This document shows positions 6,909-15,525 of a stretch of DNA of 42,376 bases, one piece after another. Numbering within the stretch: position 1 is the stretch's first letter; the number at the start of each line of letters is the position of its first letter. Position numbers and translations under genes: made by a program. The stretch covers positions 1 through 42,376 of the forward strand of contig JAIOQY010000005.1 in the NCBI GenBank assembly GCA_021108435.1, given 5' to 3'. This DNA is from Candidatus Aegiribacteria sp. (GTDB lineage: Bacteria; Fermentibacterota; Fermentibacteria; Fermentibacterales; JCC-6). The notes below the pieces were generated by a model. It did not search any database. It was not told the origin of the DNA and saw only the letters and a program-made list of their open reading frames with translations.

Positions 6909-8009
6909 ATGATAAACCTGATTATTCTTGTTATCACTGCATCGGCACCGATTCACAATTACGCTCTTCCTGGAGAGATAGATCCAATGGATCCGCATTC
7001 CGGGGACTTCCTCGATCTGAACCTGAGCAGTTACGAACAGTCCGGGCTTGAAGCTTACACTAACGAGAATTATAGACTGGCCGCAAGGTATTTCCTTGCT
7101 TTCCTCACGAGAAATATCTCAGATACGAATGTCATATATAATCTTGCCTGCTGCTATGCCCTGATGGAAGAACCGGAGCTTGCAGCACTCTACCTCAGAA
7201 GAGCAGTGAATACCGGTTACAATGATTTCGGTTACATCCTTGAAGATCATGATTTCGACTCTGTGCGAAATACTCCTGCTTTCGCGGAATTGATGGACCA
7301 GATTTCTCAAATACAGCTCGGACCTCCGGAATTCACGGGTGACTACATTCTCTTCGATGCAAAAACATCTTTTCGATGCCTGATCCAATTTCCCGAAGAA
7401 TTCGATGACTCGGAACAGGCTTATCCCCTGCTTATCGGACTTCACGGGTTCGGTGATTCACCAGAGAGTTTCATCCGACTGTGGGGATATTTCGAATCCC
7501 CGGATTTTATATATGCCTGCCCCTGCGCGCCATATCCAGTAACTGTCCATGGCATATTCGGATATTCATGGTTCAGAATGGGAGCGGATTCAATCGAGAC
7601 ATTTGAACTTGACATGATTTCTGCTGAATACGTTGCAACTGCCGTGCAAAACCTGAAAGATAACTACAATATCTCGGATGTTTTCCTCTTCGGTTTTTCT
7701 CAGGGTTGCGGTCTTACATGGCTGACAGGGCTGAAATATCCTGACGAATTCTCGGGGCTGATAGGGTTCGGAGGCAGATTCGATAAGGATTTCATACCTG
7801 AATCAGTTATTGGGAATGTTTCAGGGATGAACGCTTTCGTGGCGAATGGAACAATGGATGAATCGGTTGATTTTGCAGAGGGAGCACGCACAGTAGATAT
7901 TCTGCAAAGCTATGGAGTGGAAGTCGAATTCAAATCCTGGAATGGTCCTCACAGAGTTATCAGAAGCATTCTACTCGAGGCTCAGGAGTGGATGGAATCA
8001 CTGAGATAG
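6909..8009 (+). CDS. Exported TPR / alpha-beta hydrolase (carboxylesterase-like)
   Basis: A 366-aa protein in two parts. Residues ~40-130 form TPR-like helices (AYTNENYRLAARYFLAF, VIYNLACCYALMEEPELA). Residues ~145-366 form a phospholipase/carboxylesterase-type hydrolase. The catalytic triad can be read: Ser264 in GFSQG, Asp317 in NGTMDE and His348 in NGPHRV; LLIGLHGFGD supplies the oxyanion region. A short hydrophobic N-terminus (MINLIILVITASA) suggests export. The gene begins 5 nt after the propeller lipoprotein gene, so the two are very likely co-translated. Its substrate is unknown. Predicted esterases of this type in other bacteria often act on short acyl esters. Confidence 0.75.
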   Translation: MINLIILVITASAPIHNYALPGEIDPMDPHSGDFLDLNLSSYEQSGLEAYTNENYRLAARYFLAFLTRNISDTNVIYNLACCYALMEEPELAALYLRRAVNTGYNDFGYILEDHDFDSVRNTPAFAELMDQISQIQLGPPEFTGDYILFDAKTSFRCLIQFPEEFDDSEQAYPLLIGLHGFGDSPESFIRLWGYFESPDFIYACPCAPYPVTVHGIFGYSWFRMGADSIETFELDMISAEYVATAVQNLKDNYNISDVFLFGFSQGCGLTWLTGLKYPDEFSGLIGFGGRFDKDFIPESVIGNVSGMNAFVANGTMDESVDFAEGARTVDILQSYGVEVEFKSWNGPHRVIRSILLEAQEWMESLR

Positions 8010-8086
8010 CTGCATCAGGCATAATATTATCGCTATTAATATTTAATACTAAGCAAATGTTTAAATGTTAGGCCCGGCCCCTTTTG

Positions 8087-8422
8087 CTATCTGGGGATGA
8101 TGCAGAGGAAATCCAACGGTTCGTCTCCGGTGTTTACAAAGTTATGCTCTTCATTCGGAATTACGAGAACTACAGATCCTTCAGACAGTTCCTTCGCTGA
8201 ATTCCCCTGCCGAACTTCTCCCCTGCCATTAAGAGTATATACCTCATGTTCCCATGAATGTGTGTGATAGGGTGTCTTCCCGCCGGGGGCAATTGTAAAA
8301 CGACGCATTATGAAATTTGGTGCGCCTTCATCTTCACCTATCAGAACCCTTTTCTTGACACCTGCAGCGCCCTCAATCTCAACGTCAATTGCTTCTATAT
8401 CCGTATCTTTACGTACGATCAT
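8087..8422 (-). CDS. Small cupin-domain protein
   Basis: A 111-aa single-domain cupin. The first cupin motif is visible as PGGKTPYHTHSWEHEVYTL..G (His, His, Glu metal ligands) and the second as GSVVLVIPNEEHNFVNTG (His). It therefore probably binds a divalent metal. Possible roles include a small oxygenase, an isomerase or a sensor; the sequence does not decide. I start at ATG 8422, which has GAAGGAG at the right distance; the ATG two codons earlier is too close to it. It is the last gene of a minus-strand group behind the aminotransferase (48 nt away) and the PEBP-like gene. Confidence 0.75.
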   Translation of the reverse strand: MIVRKDTDIEAIDVEIEGAAGVKKRVLIGEDEGAPNFIMRRFTIAPGGKTPYHTHSWEHEVYTLNGRGEVRQGNSAKELSEGSVVLVIPNEEHNFVNTGDEPLDFLCIIPR

Positions 8423-8470
8423 TATCATCTCCTTCTGTGTTTCCGAATAATGCTTATTAATCGCTCTCTG

Positions 8471-9679
8471 TCACAACAGGCTTATCGGTGCTTCCATAAG
8501 TGATTCACAGAGGTACTCAAACTCGGCATCAGAGTTGTAGAGCTGGGCAGATAGTCTGAGGAATCTTCCGCAGGGAATACTTGTGTAGGTAACTGGAATT
8601 TCGATCTGCTTTTCACGAAGAAGCCAGTTCTGAAGCAGGTCAATCCCATCCGGAGGAAGTCGTTCCGACGGAGGTTTCCAGGGCAGTGAAACAGCTGCCA
8701 TAGAACCGATCATGCTCTTAGGACAGTATGGTTCAATCCCCAGTCGCTCGCAGATGAATCTTTCCGCCCTGACGGCTTTCTCATGATTCTCACTAATTAT
8801 CCCTGTCCATCCACCCGGATGAAGACTCTCCATAAAATCGATGGTGAATGGAATGGACATTCTTGGTGTCGGATCAATTGTGCCGTTCCAGAAAAACTCG
8901 ATCTGGAAATCGGACATCTCAATGTCGAATTCGGAAGCAACATGGCTCATTACAGCCGGTCGGAAATTCTTCTGCTTATCCGGTCTGACATACAGTAATG
9001 CCGATGTTTTCGGAGCGCACATCCATTTATGACAGTTACCTGTGTAGTAAGCAGCGCCAAGTTCTTCAAGATTCAGAGGAACCATACCGGGACCATGGGC
9101 ACCATCCACAAGAACATCAATTCCGAGCTGATCAAGCCTGAGGACAAGTTCCTTCACGGGGAAAACCATTCCTGTGGGACTGGATATGTGATCTATCAGA
9201 ACAAGAACGGTTCTTGATGTTATTTCTGACATAATGGAATCGATAACCTGATCAGGGCCCGAAACGGGGCTGTCTATTGGCACCTCAACATATTTCGCAT
9301 CGTACTTCGCAGCATTCGTTCTAAGAATATTGGCTGACGAGAAGTATTCCTGTCCTGTGGTTACCAGTTCATCTCCGGGATTAATTGAAAGATTGGAGAG
9401 AACTGTATTTATTCCAGTAGTCACATTGGTAACAAGCACAATGGAACCGGGAGCAGCACCTGTGAAATTCTCGAGCTTCTCAAGAATTCCAGGGATTCGC
9501 GGCATGTATTCCCTCTGGATGAAATCAACCGGCTGGTTCTCCAGCTGATCCAGAAGTCCCGCTCGATAGCTGTTCACTTCTGTTGGGCAGGCTCCAAAAG
9601 ATCCATGATTCAGAAATACAGTTTCCGGATCGAAATTCCAGAAGGACGCAAATTCACTTCTCTGTTCCTTTAGTTTCAA
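8471..9679 (-). CDS. Class V aminotransferase, isopenicillin N epimerase-like
   Basis: A 402-aa PLP-dependent enzyme of fold type I. Family marks are FLNHGSFGACP near the N-terminus, ENQPVDFIQREYMP, TNVTTGINTVL (phosphate contact), VDGAHGPG with Asp192, and the Schiff-base Lys218 in TGNCHKWMCAPK. This is the CefD/isopenicillin-N-epimerase-like branch of class V aminotransferases, which also includes EgtE-like C-S lyases and racemases, so the substrate is not certain. No beta-lactam or ergothioneine genes are nearby. Translation starts at a TTG (9679) with GGAGG five nt upstream. It sits between the PEBP-like and cupin genes. Confidence 0.8.
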   Translation of the reverse strand: MKLKEQRSEFASFWNFDPETVFLNHGSFGACPTEVNSYRAGLLDQLENQPVDFIQREYMPRIPGILEKLENFTGAAPGSIVLVTNVTTGINTVLSNLSINPGDELVTTGQEYFSSANILRTNAAKYDAKYVEVPIDSPVSGPDQVIDSIMSEITSRTVLVLIDHISSPTGMVFPVKELVLRLDQLGIDVLVDGAHGPGMVPLNLEELGAAYYTGNCHKWMCAPKTSALLYVRPDKQKNFRPAVMSHVASEFDIEMSDFQIEFFWNGTIDPTPRMSIPFTIDFMESLHPGGWTGIISENHEKAVRAERFICERLGIEPYCPKSMIGSMAAVSLPWKPPSERLPPDGIDLLQNWLLREKQIEIPVTYTSIPCGRFLRLSAQLYNSDAEFEYLCESLMEAPISLL

Positions 9680-9733
9680 CCGTTCCTCCCGACAGGAAAT
9701 CGTTAAAGATGGGAAATGCTATTTCAGATAGTG

Positions 9734-10189
9734 TTAATACAATCCAATAAGCTTGATCTGTTCCAGAATATGCCCGTTCATTTCAACCTCAACATCATCC
9801 CTGGAAGCCGCTGGAGGCAGATTCAGCCTGATATCAAGAGCAAAAAGCGTGAAATTCATGACCTGATCCGAATTATTTTTATCCGGACCATCCCATCCAA
9901 GGTTTCCAAAGCTGTTTACCCCCTGCAGCGATCCGTCTAACACAATATCGTTATGAGGCTGCTTTCCCTGAACAGCTCCTTCCCGAGGAGGGATATTGTA
10001 CATTACCCAGTGACAATATTCTTTTCTGTTAATCGGATCCCTACATGATACAATCAGCGAAAGGCTGAGTGTTCCTTCAGGAGGTTCTGTCCAGCCGATT
10101 GGCGGAGATGAATTGCCTCCCGGTTTTGAGTACCAGAATGGGATGAAGTCTTTATTCTTGAAAGCACTGCTGCTGATGCGGAAACTCAT
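9734..10189 (-). CDS. PEBP family protein (YbhB/YbcL-like)
   Basis: A 151-aa protein, the usual length for bacterial phosphatidylethanolamine-binding-like proteins. Family marks are PPIGWTEPPEGTLSLSLIVSCRDP, HWVMYNIPP, a glycine-rich GVNSFGNLGWDGP segment and the C-terminal MNGHILEQIKLIGLY. In the usual form the ligand pocket uses Asp and His residues from these segments. Bacterial members have no well-proved role. There is no signal peptide, so it is probably cytoplasmic. It leads the PEBP-aminotransferase-cupin group and a good -10 box (10224-10229) lies upstream. Confidence 0.85.
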   Translation of the reverse strand: MSFRISSSAFKNKDFIPFWYSKPGGNSSPPIGWTEPPEGTLSLSLIVSCRDPINRKEYCHWVMYNIPPREGAVQGKQPHNDIVLDGSLQGVNSFGNLGWDGPDKNNSDQVMNFTLFALDIRLNLPPAASRDDVEVEMNGHILEQIKLIGLY

Positions 10190-10223
10190 TCCTGCCCCTC
10201 ATTCAGAATGACCACTACTTATA

Positions 10224-10251
10224 AGTATATACTTCTCCGAAGCAGGAGCAA
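10224..10251 (-). promoter_or_regulatory. Candidate promoter of the PEBP-aminotransferase-cupin group
   Basis: On the minus strand TTGCTC (10246-10251) is followed after 16 nt by TATACT (10224-10229), a 5/6 match to the -10 consensus. The palindrome ACTTATAAGT overlaps the start-site region. The whole signal lies in the 68-nt gap behind the CDF transporter gene. Confidence 0.4.
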
Positions 10252-10257
10252 GTACTG

Positions 10258-11181
10258 CTAATCTAATTCAGATTCGGGTTCTGAAACAGGATGGTTCGTT
10301 TCCTGAGGTTCCAGTCTTACCAGAACATCGGTGACACCAGGTCCGAGGTTATAGAGTGCCTTTTCAACTGACTTCAGTATTGAAAACGCCTTTTTCATTG
10401 GAAGATCAGCGTTAACTACAATATGCATATCAGCCTGAATCCCGTCTCCATGGAACCGGGTTCTGAGATTATGCACATCAAGAACACCATTCACCGAGAA
10501 AGCTATTTTTCTTAATTCATCCCTGATCTCAGGCGGCGCGGCTGAATCGCTGAGCTGCCAAAGAACCGGACGAAGGATATCCAGGCCAAGTTTAAGGATG
10601 AACAGGGAAACTATGGCTCCTCCAATTCCATCAAGGAAAATCAGCGCTGGTTCGATTCTTGCCGCAAGAACAACAACTGCAACCGGTATGGAACTGAGGA
10701 CATCAGAGCGTTGATGCCATGCATTCGCGGCAAGAGCCGGGGACTTGAGTATCTTGCTCATTCTAAGGGTCCACCTGGCGAGCAATTCCTTTGAAGCAAT
10801 GGAAATTATCGCGATTACAAAAGCAATCCAGCCAGGAGGATTGGCAGCCGGCTTCATGATTGACCCGAAAGATTTCCAGGCAATCAGCAGACCTGTTAAT
10901 AACATTACGAAACCGACAAACCCCGAAACCATCGTCTCAATCCTGGCGTGCCCGTGGGGATGATTTTCGTCGGAAGGTTTTGTCCAGAAATGTGCTCCAA
11001 TAAGAATTGCTATATCCGTAAAACAATCAGCCAGACTATGCACTCCATCGGCAACCAATGCGTGACTGTAACCAATTATTCCTCCCGCGATTTTCCCGCC
11101 GGACAGAAAAACATTCAGCAGAAGACCTGCAGAAGTTGTACGTACTGTTTTCTGTAATCGGCTCTGATTATCAGAAAGCAT
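10258..11181 (-). CDS. Cation diffusion facilitator (CDF) metal exporter
   Basis: A 307-aa inner-membrane metal:proton antiporter. TM2 carries ADGVHSLAD (His48, Asp52) and TM5 carries WHQRSD, forming the His/Asp transport site; His/Asp sites favour zinc over iron or manganese in characterised CDF proteins. A His-rich HPHGHARIE stretch lies in the loop after TM2. About six TM helices are followed by a cytoplasmic ferredoxin-like domain (LDVHNLRTRFHGDGIQADMH, with metal-binding His). The ATG at 11181 directly abuts the TAA of the M20 peptidase gene, so the two are translationally coupled. Confidence 0.9.
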   Translation of the reverse strand: MLSDNQSRLQKTVRTTSAGLLLNVFLSGGKIAGGIIGYSHALVADGVHSLADCFTDIAILIGAHFWTKPSDENHPHGHARIETMVSGFVGFVMLLTGLLIAWKSFGSIMKPAANPPGWIAFVIAIISIASKELLARWTLRMSKILKSPALAANAWHQRSDVLSSIPVAVVVLAARIEPALIFLDGIGGAIVSLFILKLGLDILRPVLWQLSDSAAPPEIRDELRKIAFSVNGVLDVHNLRTRFHGDGIQADMHIVVNADLPMKKAFSILKSVEKALYNLGPGVTDVLVRLEPQETNHPVSEPESELD

Positions 11182-12516
11182 TTATCTTCCTCCACACATC
11201 TTTCTGATGTACAAGGTATAAAACTCAACCGCGTTCAGGTAGTCTTCTACGGAAACTGATTCCCCTTCTGAGTGGAGAACACTGAGCCCATTCTCTCCAA
11301 GGTGAGTTGGGACAAACCTGTAAACATTATCTGCAATCCGCCCATAGTGCCTGGAATCTGTAGCAGCTGGAAAGATGCCTGGTGCGACTGTTAACCCGTG
11401 CCAGATTTCCTCAATAGCTTCACAGATTGCCCAATAGTCATCGGTCTCAGTTGAAGCTTCAGAGGAAGGCTCGAATACTTTCCTGATATCCTCGAATTCA
11501 ACCTCAACACCGAGAGGGAACGCTATTTCCTTCACATGATTCACTATATCATTTGAATTATCCCCGGGAACCGATCTGAAATTAACAAGAGCAGTAACCT
11601 CTGCAGGCAGTATGTTCTCTCTGCTGCTTCCATTAAGCATTGTTGGTGCCGTTGTAGTCCTGATAAAAGCATTACCTAAAGGCCACTTCTCTATAATCTC
11701 TGTCATTTCCGGAAGGGGAAGCGATTCAAATTCTTCTCGAAGCAAATCGATGAATAGATTTATGGTTGCCCTGAACATTCTATCCACCGGTTCACTTAAT
11801 CTTGCGGGCATCTGATGTTTCTCAAGGAGAGCAAGGCATTCACCAAGAGCCCCTGCAGCAGTCCGAATGCCCGGTACGGATGCATGTCCCTGTTCACCTC
11901 TGGCAATCAATCTCAGGGTAAGATAGCCCTTCTCTGCAAGGCCGATAACTGCCACATCCTCCCGGAGCCAGGGCAGAGTGTATATGTATCCCCCTTCATC
12001 AAGAACAGAGCTGAGCTGAATATCCCTTTCAATCAGTAATCTGACTATTTCAGCCGCTCCGTTCAACCCTCCTGTTTCCTCATCATGACCGAATGCCAGA
12101 AGAATAGACCGGTCAGGCATGAATCCCTCATTCAGAATATCTTCGCAGGCTTGAAGCATCCCTGCAACACCTATTTTGTAATCCACAGAGCCTCTGCCCC
12201 AAATCCGTCCATTCTCGATTGTCCCCTTGAAGGGATGATGAAGCCATTTTTCTCCCTCCTCCGCCGGAACAACGTCAAGATGTGCTGTGAGCATGATCGG
12301 TTTCAGAGAGGGATTGGATCCTGGCAGAGTGTAGAGCAGGCTTCCTCTGTTGATTACCTCTCTCCGGAAACTCTTATGAACTGCGGGAAAGACCTTCTGC
12401 AGGTAATTCTGGAGCTGCAGGAAAGGTGCCATCTCGAAGAAAGAACCAGGTTGAGCGGATACAGTTCTGAATTCAATCATCTGTGCGAACTTCTCTACTT
12501 TTTCTCTGTCTGTCAC
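11182..12516 (-). CDS. M20 family metallopeptidase (carboxypeptidase S / PM20D1-like)
   Basis: A 444-aa co-catalytic zinc hydrolase. Visible ligands are His in TAHLDVVP, Asp in GRGSVDYK, the catalytic Glu pair in FGHDEETGG and the final His in SVLHSEGE. A lid/dimerisation domain occupies the middle (GEQGHASVPG). The length and motifs fit the carboxypeptidase S/N-acyl-amino-acid hydrolase branch rather than ArgE or DapE. No signal peptide is apparent. It starts at a GTG (12516) with AAAGG upstream. The stop abuts the CDF exporter start; pairing a zinc enzyme with a probable zinc exporter is suggestive but unproven. Confidence 0.85.
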   Translation of the reverse strand: MTDREKVEKFAQMIEFRTVSAQPGSFFEMAPFLQLQNYLQKVFPAVHKSFRREVINRGSLLYTLPGSNPSLKPIMLTAHLDVVPAEEGEKWLHHPFKGTIENGRIWGRGSVDYKIGVAGMLQACEDILNEGFMPDRSILLAFGHDEETGGLNGAAEIVRLLIERDIQLSSVLDEGGYIYTLPWLREDVAVIGLAEKGYLTLRLIARGEQGHASVPGIRTAAGALGECLALLEKHQMPARLSEPVDRMFRATINLFIDLLREEFESLPLPEMTEIIEKWPLGNAFIRTTTAPTMLNGSSRENILPAEVTALVNFRSVPGDNSNDIVNHVKEIAFPLGVEVEFEDIRKVFEPSSEASTETDDYWAICEAIEEIWHGLTVAPGIFPAATDSRHYGRIADNVYRFVPTHLGENGLSVLHSEGESVSVEDYLNAVEFYTLYIRKMCGGR

Positions 12517-12604
12517 TTCAAACCTTTCAGATAGCAGGGATTAAAGACTGCAAATTTTTTCAGAGGCGGTCAAGAGCCTGTATATGAGAAATTCTGATAT
12601 GACA

Positions 12605-12649
12605 ATCCGCAGGTTCATGGTTGACTGCGGATACGTCAGAGGATATTTG
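12605..12649 (+). promoter_or_regulatory. Candidate promoter with overlapping inverted repeat
   Basis: TTGACT (12621-12626) is followed after 17 nt by TATTTG (12644-12649), a weak -10. An 8-bp inverted repeat, ATCCGCAG (12605-12612) and CTGCGGAT (12625-12632), overlaps the -35 box and could be an operator. It lies in the gap between the divergent M20 and GH18 genes. Confidence 0.35.
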
Positions 12650-12679
12650 TTTAATGGGGAATAATTTTCGGAGGAAATT

Positions 12680-14515
12680 ATGTGGCATATTGCAGCATTA
12701 TCACTTCTGATATCGGGACCGGGTTCAGATAGGCTTTCCGGAATCGAACTTCCGCATCAACATCAGATGGATCACAACGAACACCGAGGATCAGTTTCAC
12801 TGAATGTTTCAGGTGAAGACGGAGGAAGAACACTTAATAAAACCGTATATGGTTTCCTTCCATACTGGGGGGATGATACATGGCTCAGATACGACTTGAT
12901 AAGTGTTCTTGCCTGTTTCTGTGTGGATATGGGAAGCTCCGGAACAATTACAGCCTGGAACGGATTTCCATCAATATTCACCGAAGCAATTGAAGGCACG
13001 AACGCCGCCGGGGGAACAGCAATTGTTACTGTGGTGAATTTCTCCTCCTACGGAATCCATTCAATTCTTACAACAAACAGAGATACTGCCATCAATACAA
13101 TTGTTGACCTTGTCAATGACTGTCCAGTTGAGGGTGTATCAATCGATTTTGAGAATGTCAGCTCCAGTGACCGAGATAACCTTACTGCGTTCATGTTCGA
13201 TCTCAGAGCTGAACTTGATGCTTACGCCCCCGGGAGCCATCTTTCGATCTGTACACCTCCGGTAGACTGGGGAAGTGCTTTCGATTATTCTGAACTTGCA
13301 GAGATCTGCAACGCCCTTTTTATGATGTGTTACCCATTTCATGGCTCATGGTCATCCATTGCCGGTCCCTGCTGCCCTTTAACCGGATGGGGAGCTACAT
13401 CCGAATCATCCAGCAATATGGTCTGGTGCATGGGGGATTATGCGAAGTATGCTCCTTTCCAACATGATAAAATCGTCGTGGGTCTTCCTTACTACGGGCA
13501 CCAGTGGGAAACAGAGGGGAGTTCACCTCATTCAACGATAATCGGCAACTGCTCAACTCTCTTCTATACTACACTTGTAAACAGGGCTGAAACTTACGGA
13601 AGGCTGTGGGACAATGAGTCACTCACTCCCTGGTACGCTTTCTACAGCGGAATCTGGAACCAGGGATGGTATGATGATGAGGAAAGCCTTTCTCTAAAAT
13701 ACGATATGATCAGGGAAGCCGATTTTCAGGGAACTGGAATATGGGCTCTTGGATACGATGGTTCCCGCACTGAGCTATGGGACTGCCTTGAAGAATCCTT
13801 CTGCGGCGAAATATGGACAGACAACATCACGGACAATCTGGAGAGCCGATTCACAGTACACGGCCCGGAACAGTACTGGTGCAATGTTACGGAAGGCGGG
13901 CAGTTCTACGGATACTTTTATACGTATTCCATCTCAACAGGTCCGGATATCAACTGGGCTGAGTGGACTTTTGAACTTCCGGACAGCAGTCTTTCATATA
14001 TGCTTGATATCTGGCTGCCGGAAGGCGGAACAGCTGAAGTAAGTTATAGAATCCTTCATGATGGAGTAGAGGATACATTTACAATCCAGCAGTCTTCATA
14101 CGCAAACGAATGGGTTCCTCTGGGAGGACCCTGGAACGCGTCAGAGGGTCTATCAGTAATAACAGGTGATTACACCGGCACCGAAGGACATCTAATCGTA
14201 ATAGACGCAATACGTTTCTCAACAGATATCGGTATTGAAGATAATGCCGGAGATTCTGGATCAAGCCCGATATCCCTTCTGTCCGGGAATCCCTCATCTA
14301 TGTTCGCTTTGAATTTATCATCATCTGATACAGAAGGTTCGGTTCTAATCTATGATACATCAGGAAGGCTGATCTTCAGCCAGATTTTTGAAGCGGGAAT
14401 CTCAGACAGGATATGTTACTGGCCAACTGATGAAAGTACTTCATCAGGTGTATACACTGCTGTATATCTGACAGGTCAATCGGTTTCTACCGTCAGACTT
14501 GTACTTATCAGGTGA
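12680..14515 (+). CDS. Secreted GH18-type glycosidase with golvesin-like and sorting-like domains
   Basis: A 611-aa protein. Residues ~50-390 resemble YaaH/chitinase-like GH18: YGFLPYWG at the first strand, then the catalytic strand EGVSIDFENV with Asp156 and Glu158, PPVDWG, MCYPFHG and VGLPYYGHQW. The DxE pair is intact, so activity on a GlcNAc polymer or a peptidoglycan-like glycan is plausible. Residues ~395-525 resemble the golvesin/Xly carbohydrate-binding module (YRILHDG, VIDAIRFS). The last ~75 residues (LIYDTSGRLIF, SSGVYTAVYLTG) look like a type IX-like sorting domain. The N-terminus (MWHIAALSLLISG) is a short signal peptide. GGAGG precedes the ATG. Confidence 0.75.
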   Translation: MWHIAALSLLISGPGSDRLSGIELPHQHQMDHNEHRGSVSLNVSGEDGGRTLNKTVYGFLPYWGDDTWLRYDLISVLACFCVDMGSSGTITAWNGFPSIFTEAIEGTNAAGGTAIVTVVNFSSYGIHSILTTNRDTAINTIVDLVNDCPVEGVSIDFENVSSSDRDNLTAFMFDLRAELDAYAPGSHLSICTPPVDWGSAFDYSELAEICNALFMMCYPFHGSWSSIAGPCCPLTGWGATSESSSNMVWCMGDYAKYAPFQHDKIVVGLPYYGHQWETEGSSPHSTIIGNCSTLFYTTLVNRAETYGRLWDNESLTPWYAFYSGIWNQGWYDDEESLSLKYDMIREADFQGTGIWALGYDGSRTELWDCLEESFCGEIWTDNITDNLESRFTVHGPEQYWCNVTEGGQFYGYFYTYSISTGPDINWAEWTFELPDSSLSYMLDIWLPEGGTAEVSYRILHDGVEDTFTIQQSSYANEWVPLGGPWNASEGLSVITGDYTGTEGHLIVIDAIRFSTDIGIEDNAGDSGSSPISLLSGNPSSMFALNLSSSDTEGSVLIYDTSGRLIFSQIFEAGISDRICYWPTDESTSSGVYTAVYLTGQSVSTVRLVLIR

Positions 14516-14524
14516 AATAGCAGG

Positions 14525-15475
14525 CTAATCGGTAAGTGAAAACACGCTCAACGAAAAACCACTGTATCCAAGGCTGTCAATCACAAATGGTTCTAACCGT
14601 TTCATTAGTTCTACCGCTTCACCAAGATCGTAGGCGTCGTAATCAAACATGGTGGCAACCTGAATCGTTCTTTCACCGTAGTCTTTCCTCTGCAACCTCC
14701 TGGCAACAGTGAAAACCACATCGCTCAACTGACTGTCAACAAATTCATCCGTGGTGATAGCCTTGTCATACTTGATACTGAATTCATCCACACTCCCTCG
14801 AATCATCTCCGGTGTAAAGTAGATTTTTATAATTACAGCTCCTGGAATGGAGTCAATAATGGTTTGATCCAGTCTGATGAGGGGTGCTGAAAAGAAATCA
14901 GTCTTGGTGCTGTCAGTCCATACGCAGAGCCTGTCTATCGTAAGGGGTTTAATTTCCCTCAGACTGATTTTCTGCAAAACGTAACTTGCTGCCGGACGTA
15001 AGGGTACGATTCTGCTTCCAAGAAATGACACAGTTGATCCTTCCGGTATCAATGTCATATCAACATTTGCTCTTGGTAATGCTCTGGATGCACTATCATT
15101 CAGAACGTAGACTATATCAGAGCCTATGAGTGAAGCAACGGAATCAATAGGGTTCTCTTCAATTATTTCATCGAATTGAATTCTTTGAGCAAGTACTGGT
15201 GTAAATTCAGATCGGTCGAAAACATGAGTAACCACATATGCCGCAGCCAACCCGATAATCGCAATTAAAGCACCAAGAGTTGGAATATGCCCTCTGGGCG
15301 GAGGGACTGTGAATTTAGTACGTTCTTTGAAGCTGACAGGCCTATCAAGTTTTTTCTGAAGTGCACTTCTCTTATTCTTTATGGGATCGTTCTGTGATGA
15401 AAGTTCAAAACCACAGTTTTCGCACCTGCCGGTATCCCGTCCGTTATTGTCGAATCCACAGCATCGGCAGTTCAT
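14525..15475 (-). CDS. Zinc-ribbon membrane-anchored protein, unknown function
   Basis: A 316-aa protein. The N-terminus is a zinc ribbon with two Cys pairs (CRCCGF and CENCGF). A basic, Pro-rich linker follows (FTVPPPRGHIPT), then one membrane helix (LGALIAIIGLAAAYVV). The C-terminal ~220 residues are predicted outside the membrane and have no motif I know. Zinc ribbons on single-span proteins are common in uncultured bacteria and are usually uncharacterised. It lies 50 nt behind the SurA-like lipoprotein gene, and GGAGG precedes its ATG, so the two probably act together at the envelope. It ends 9 nt from the convergent GH18 gene. Confidence 0.6.
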   Translation of the reverse strand: MNCRCCGFDNNGRDTGRCENCGFELSSQNDPIKNKRSALQKKLDRPVSFKERTKFTVPPPRGHIPTLGALIAIIGLAAAYVVTHVFDRSEFTPVLAQRIQFDEIIEENPIDSVASLIGSDIVYVLNDSASRALPRANVDMTLIPEGSTVSFLGSRIVPLRPAASYVLQKISLREIKPLTIDRLCVWTDSTKTDFFSAPLIRLDQTIIDSIPGAVIIKIYFTPEMIRGSVDEFSIKYDKAITTDEFVDSQLSDVVFTVARRLQRKDYGERTIQVATMFDYDAYDLGEAVELMKRLEPFVIDSLGYSGFSLSVFSLTD

Positions 15476-15525
15476 TTATACACCTCCCGAAAACAATTTA
15501 TTCAAATTATATGTATGCATACTAT

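Noticed and set aside
8010-8086. Terminator between the convergent esterase and cupin genes
   Set aside because: There are GC-rich and T-rich patches but no stem that pairs convincingly.
12085-12534. 149-residue plus-strand frame
   Set aside because: It is antisense to the M20 peptidase and shows no independent coding signal.
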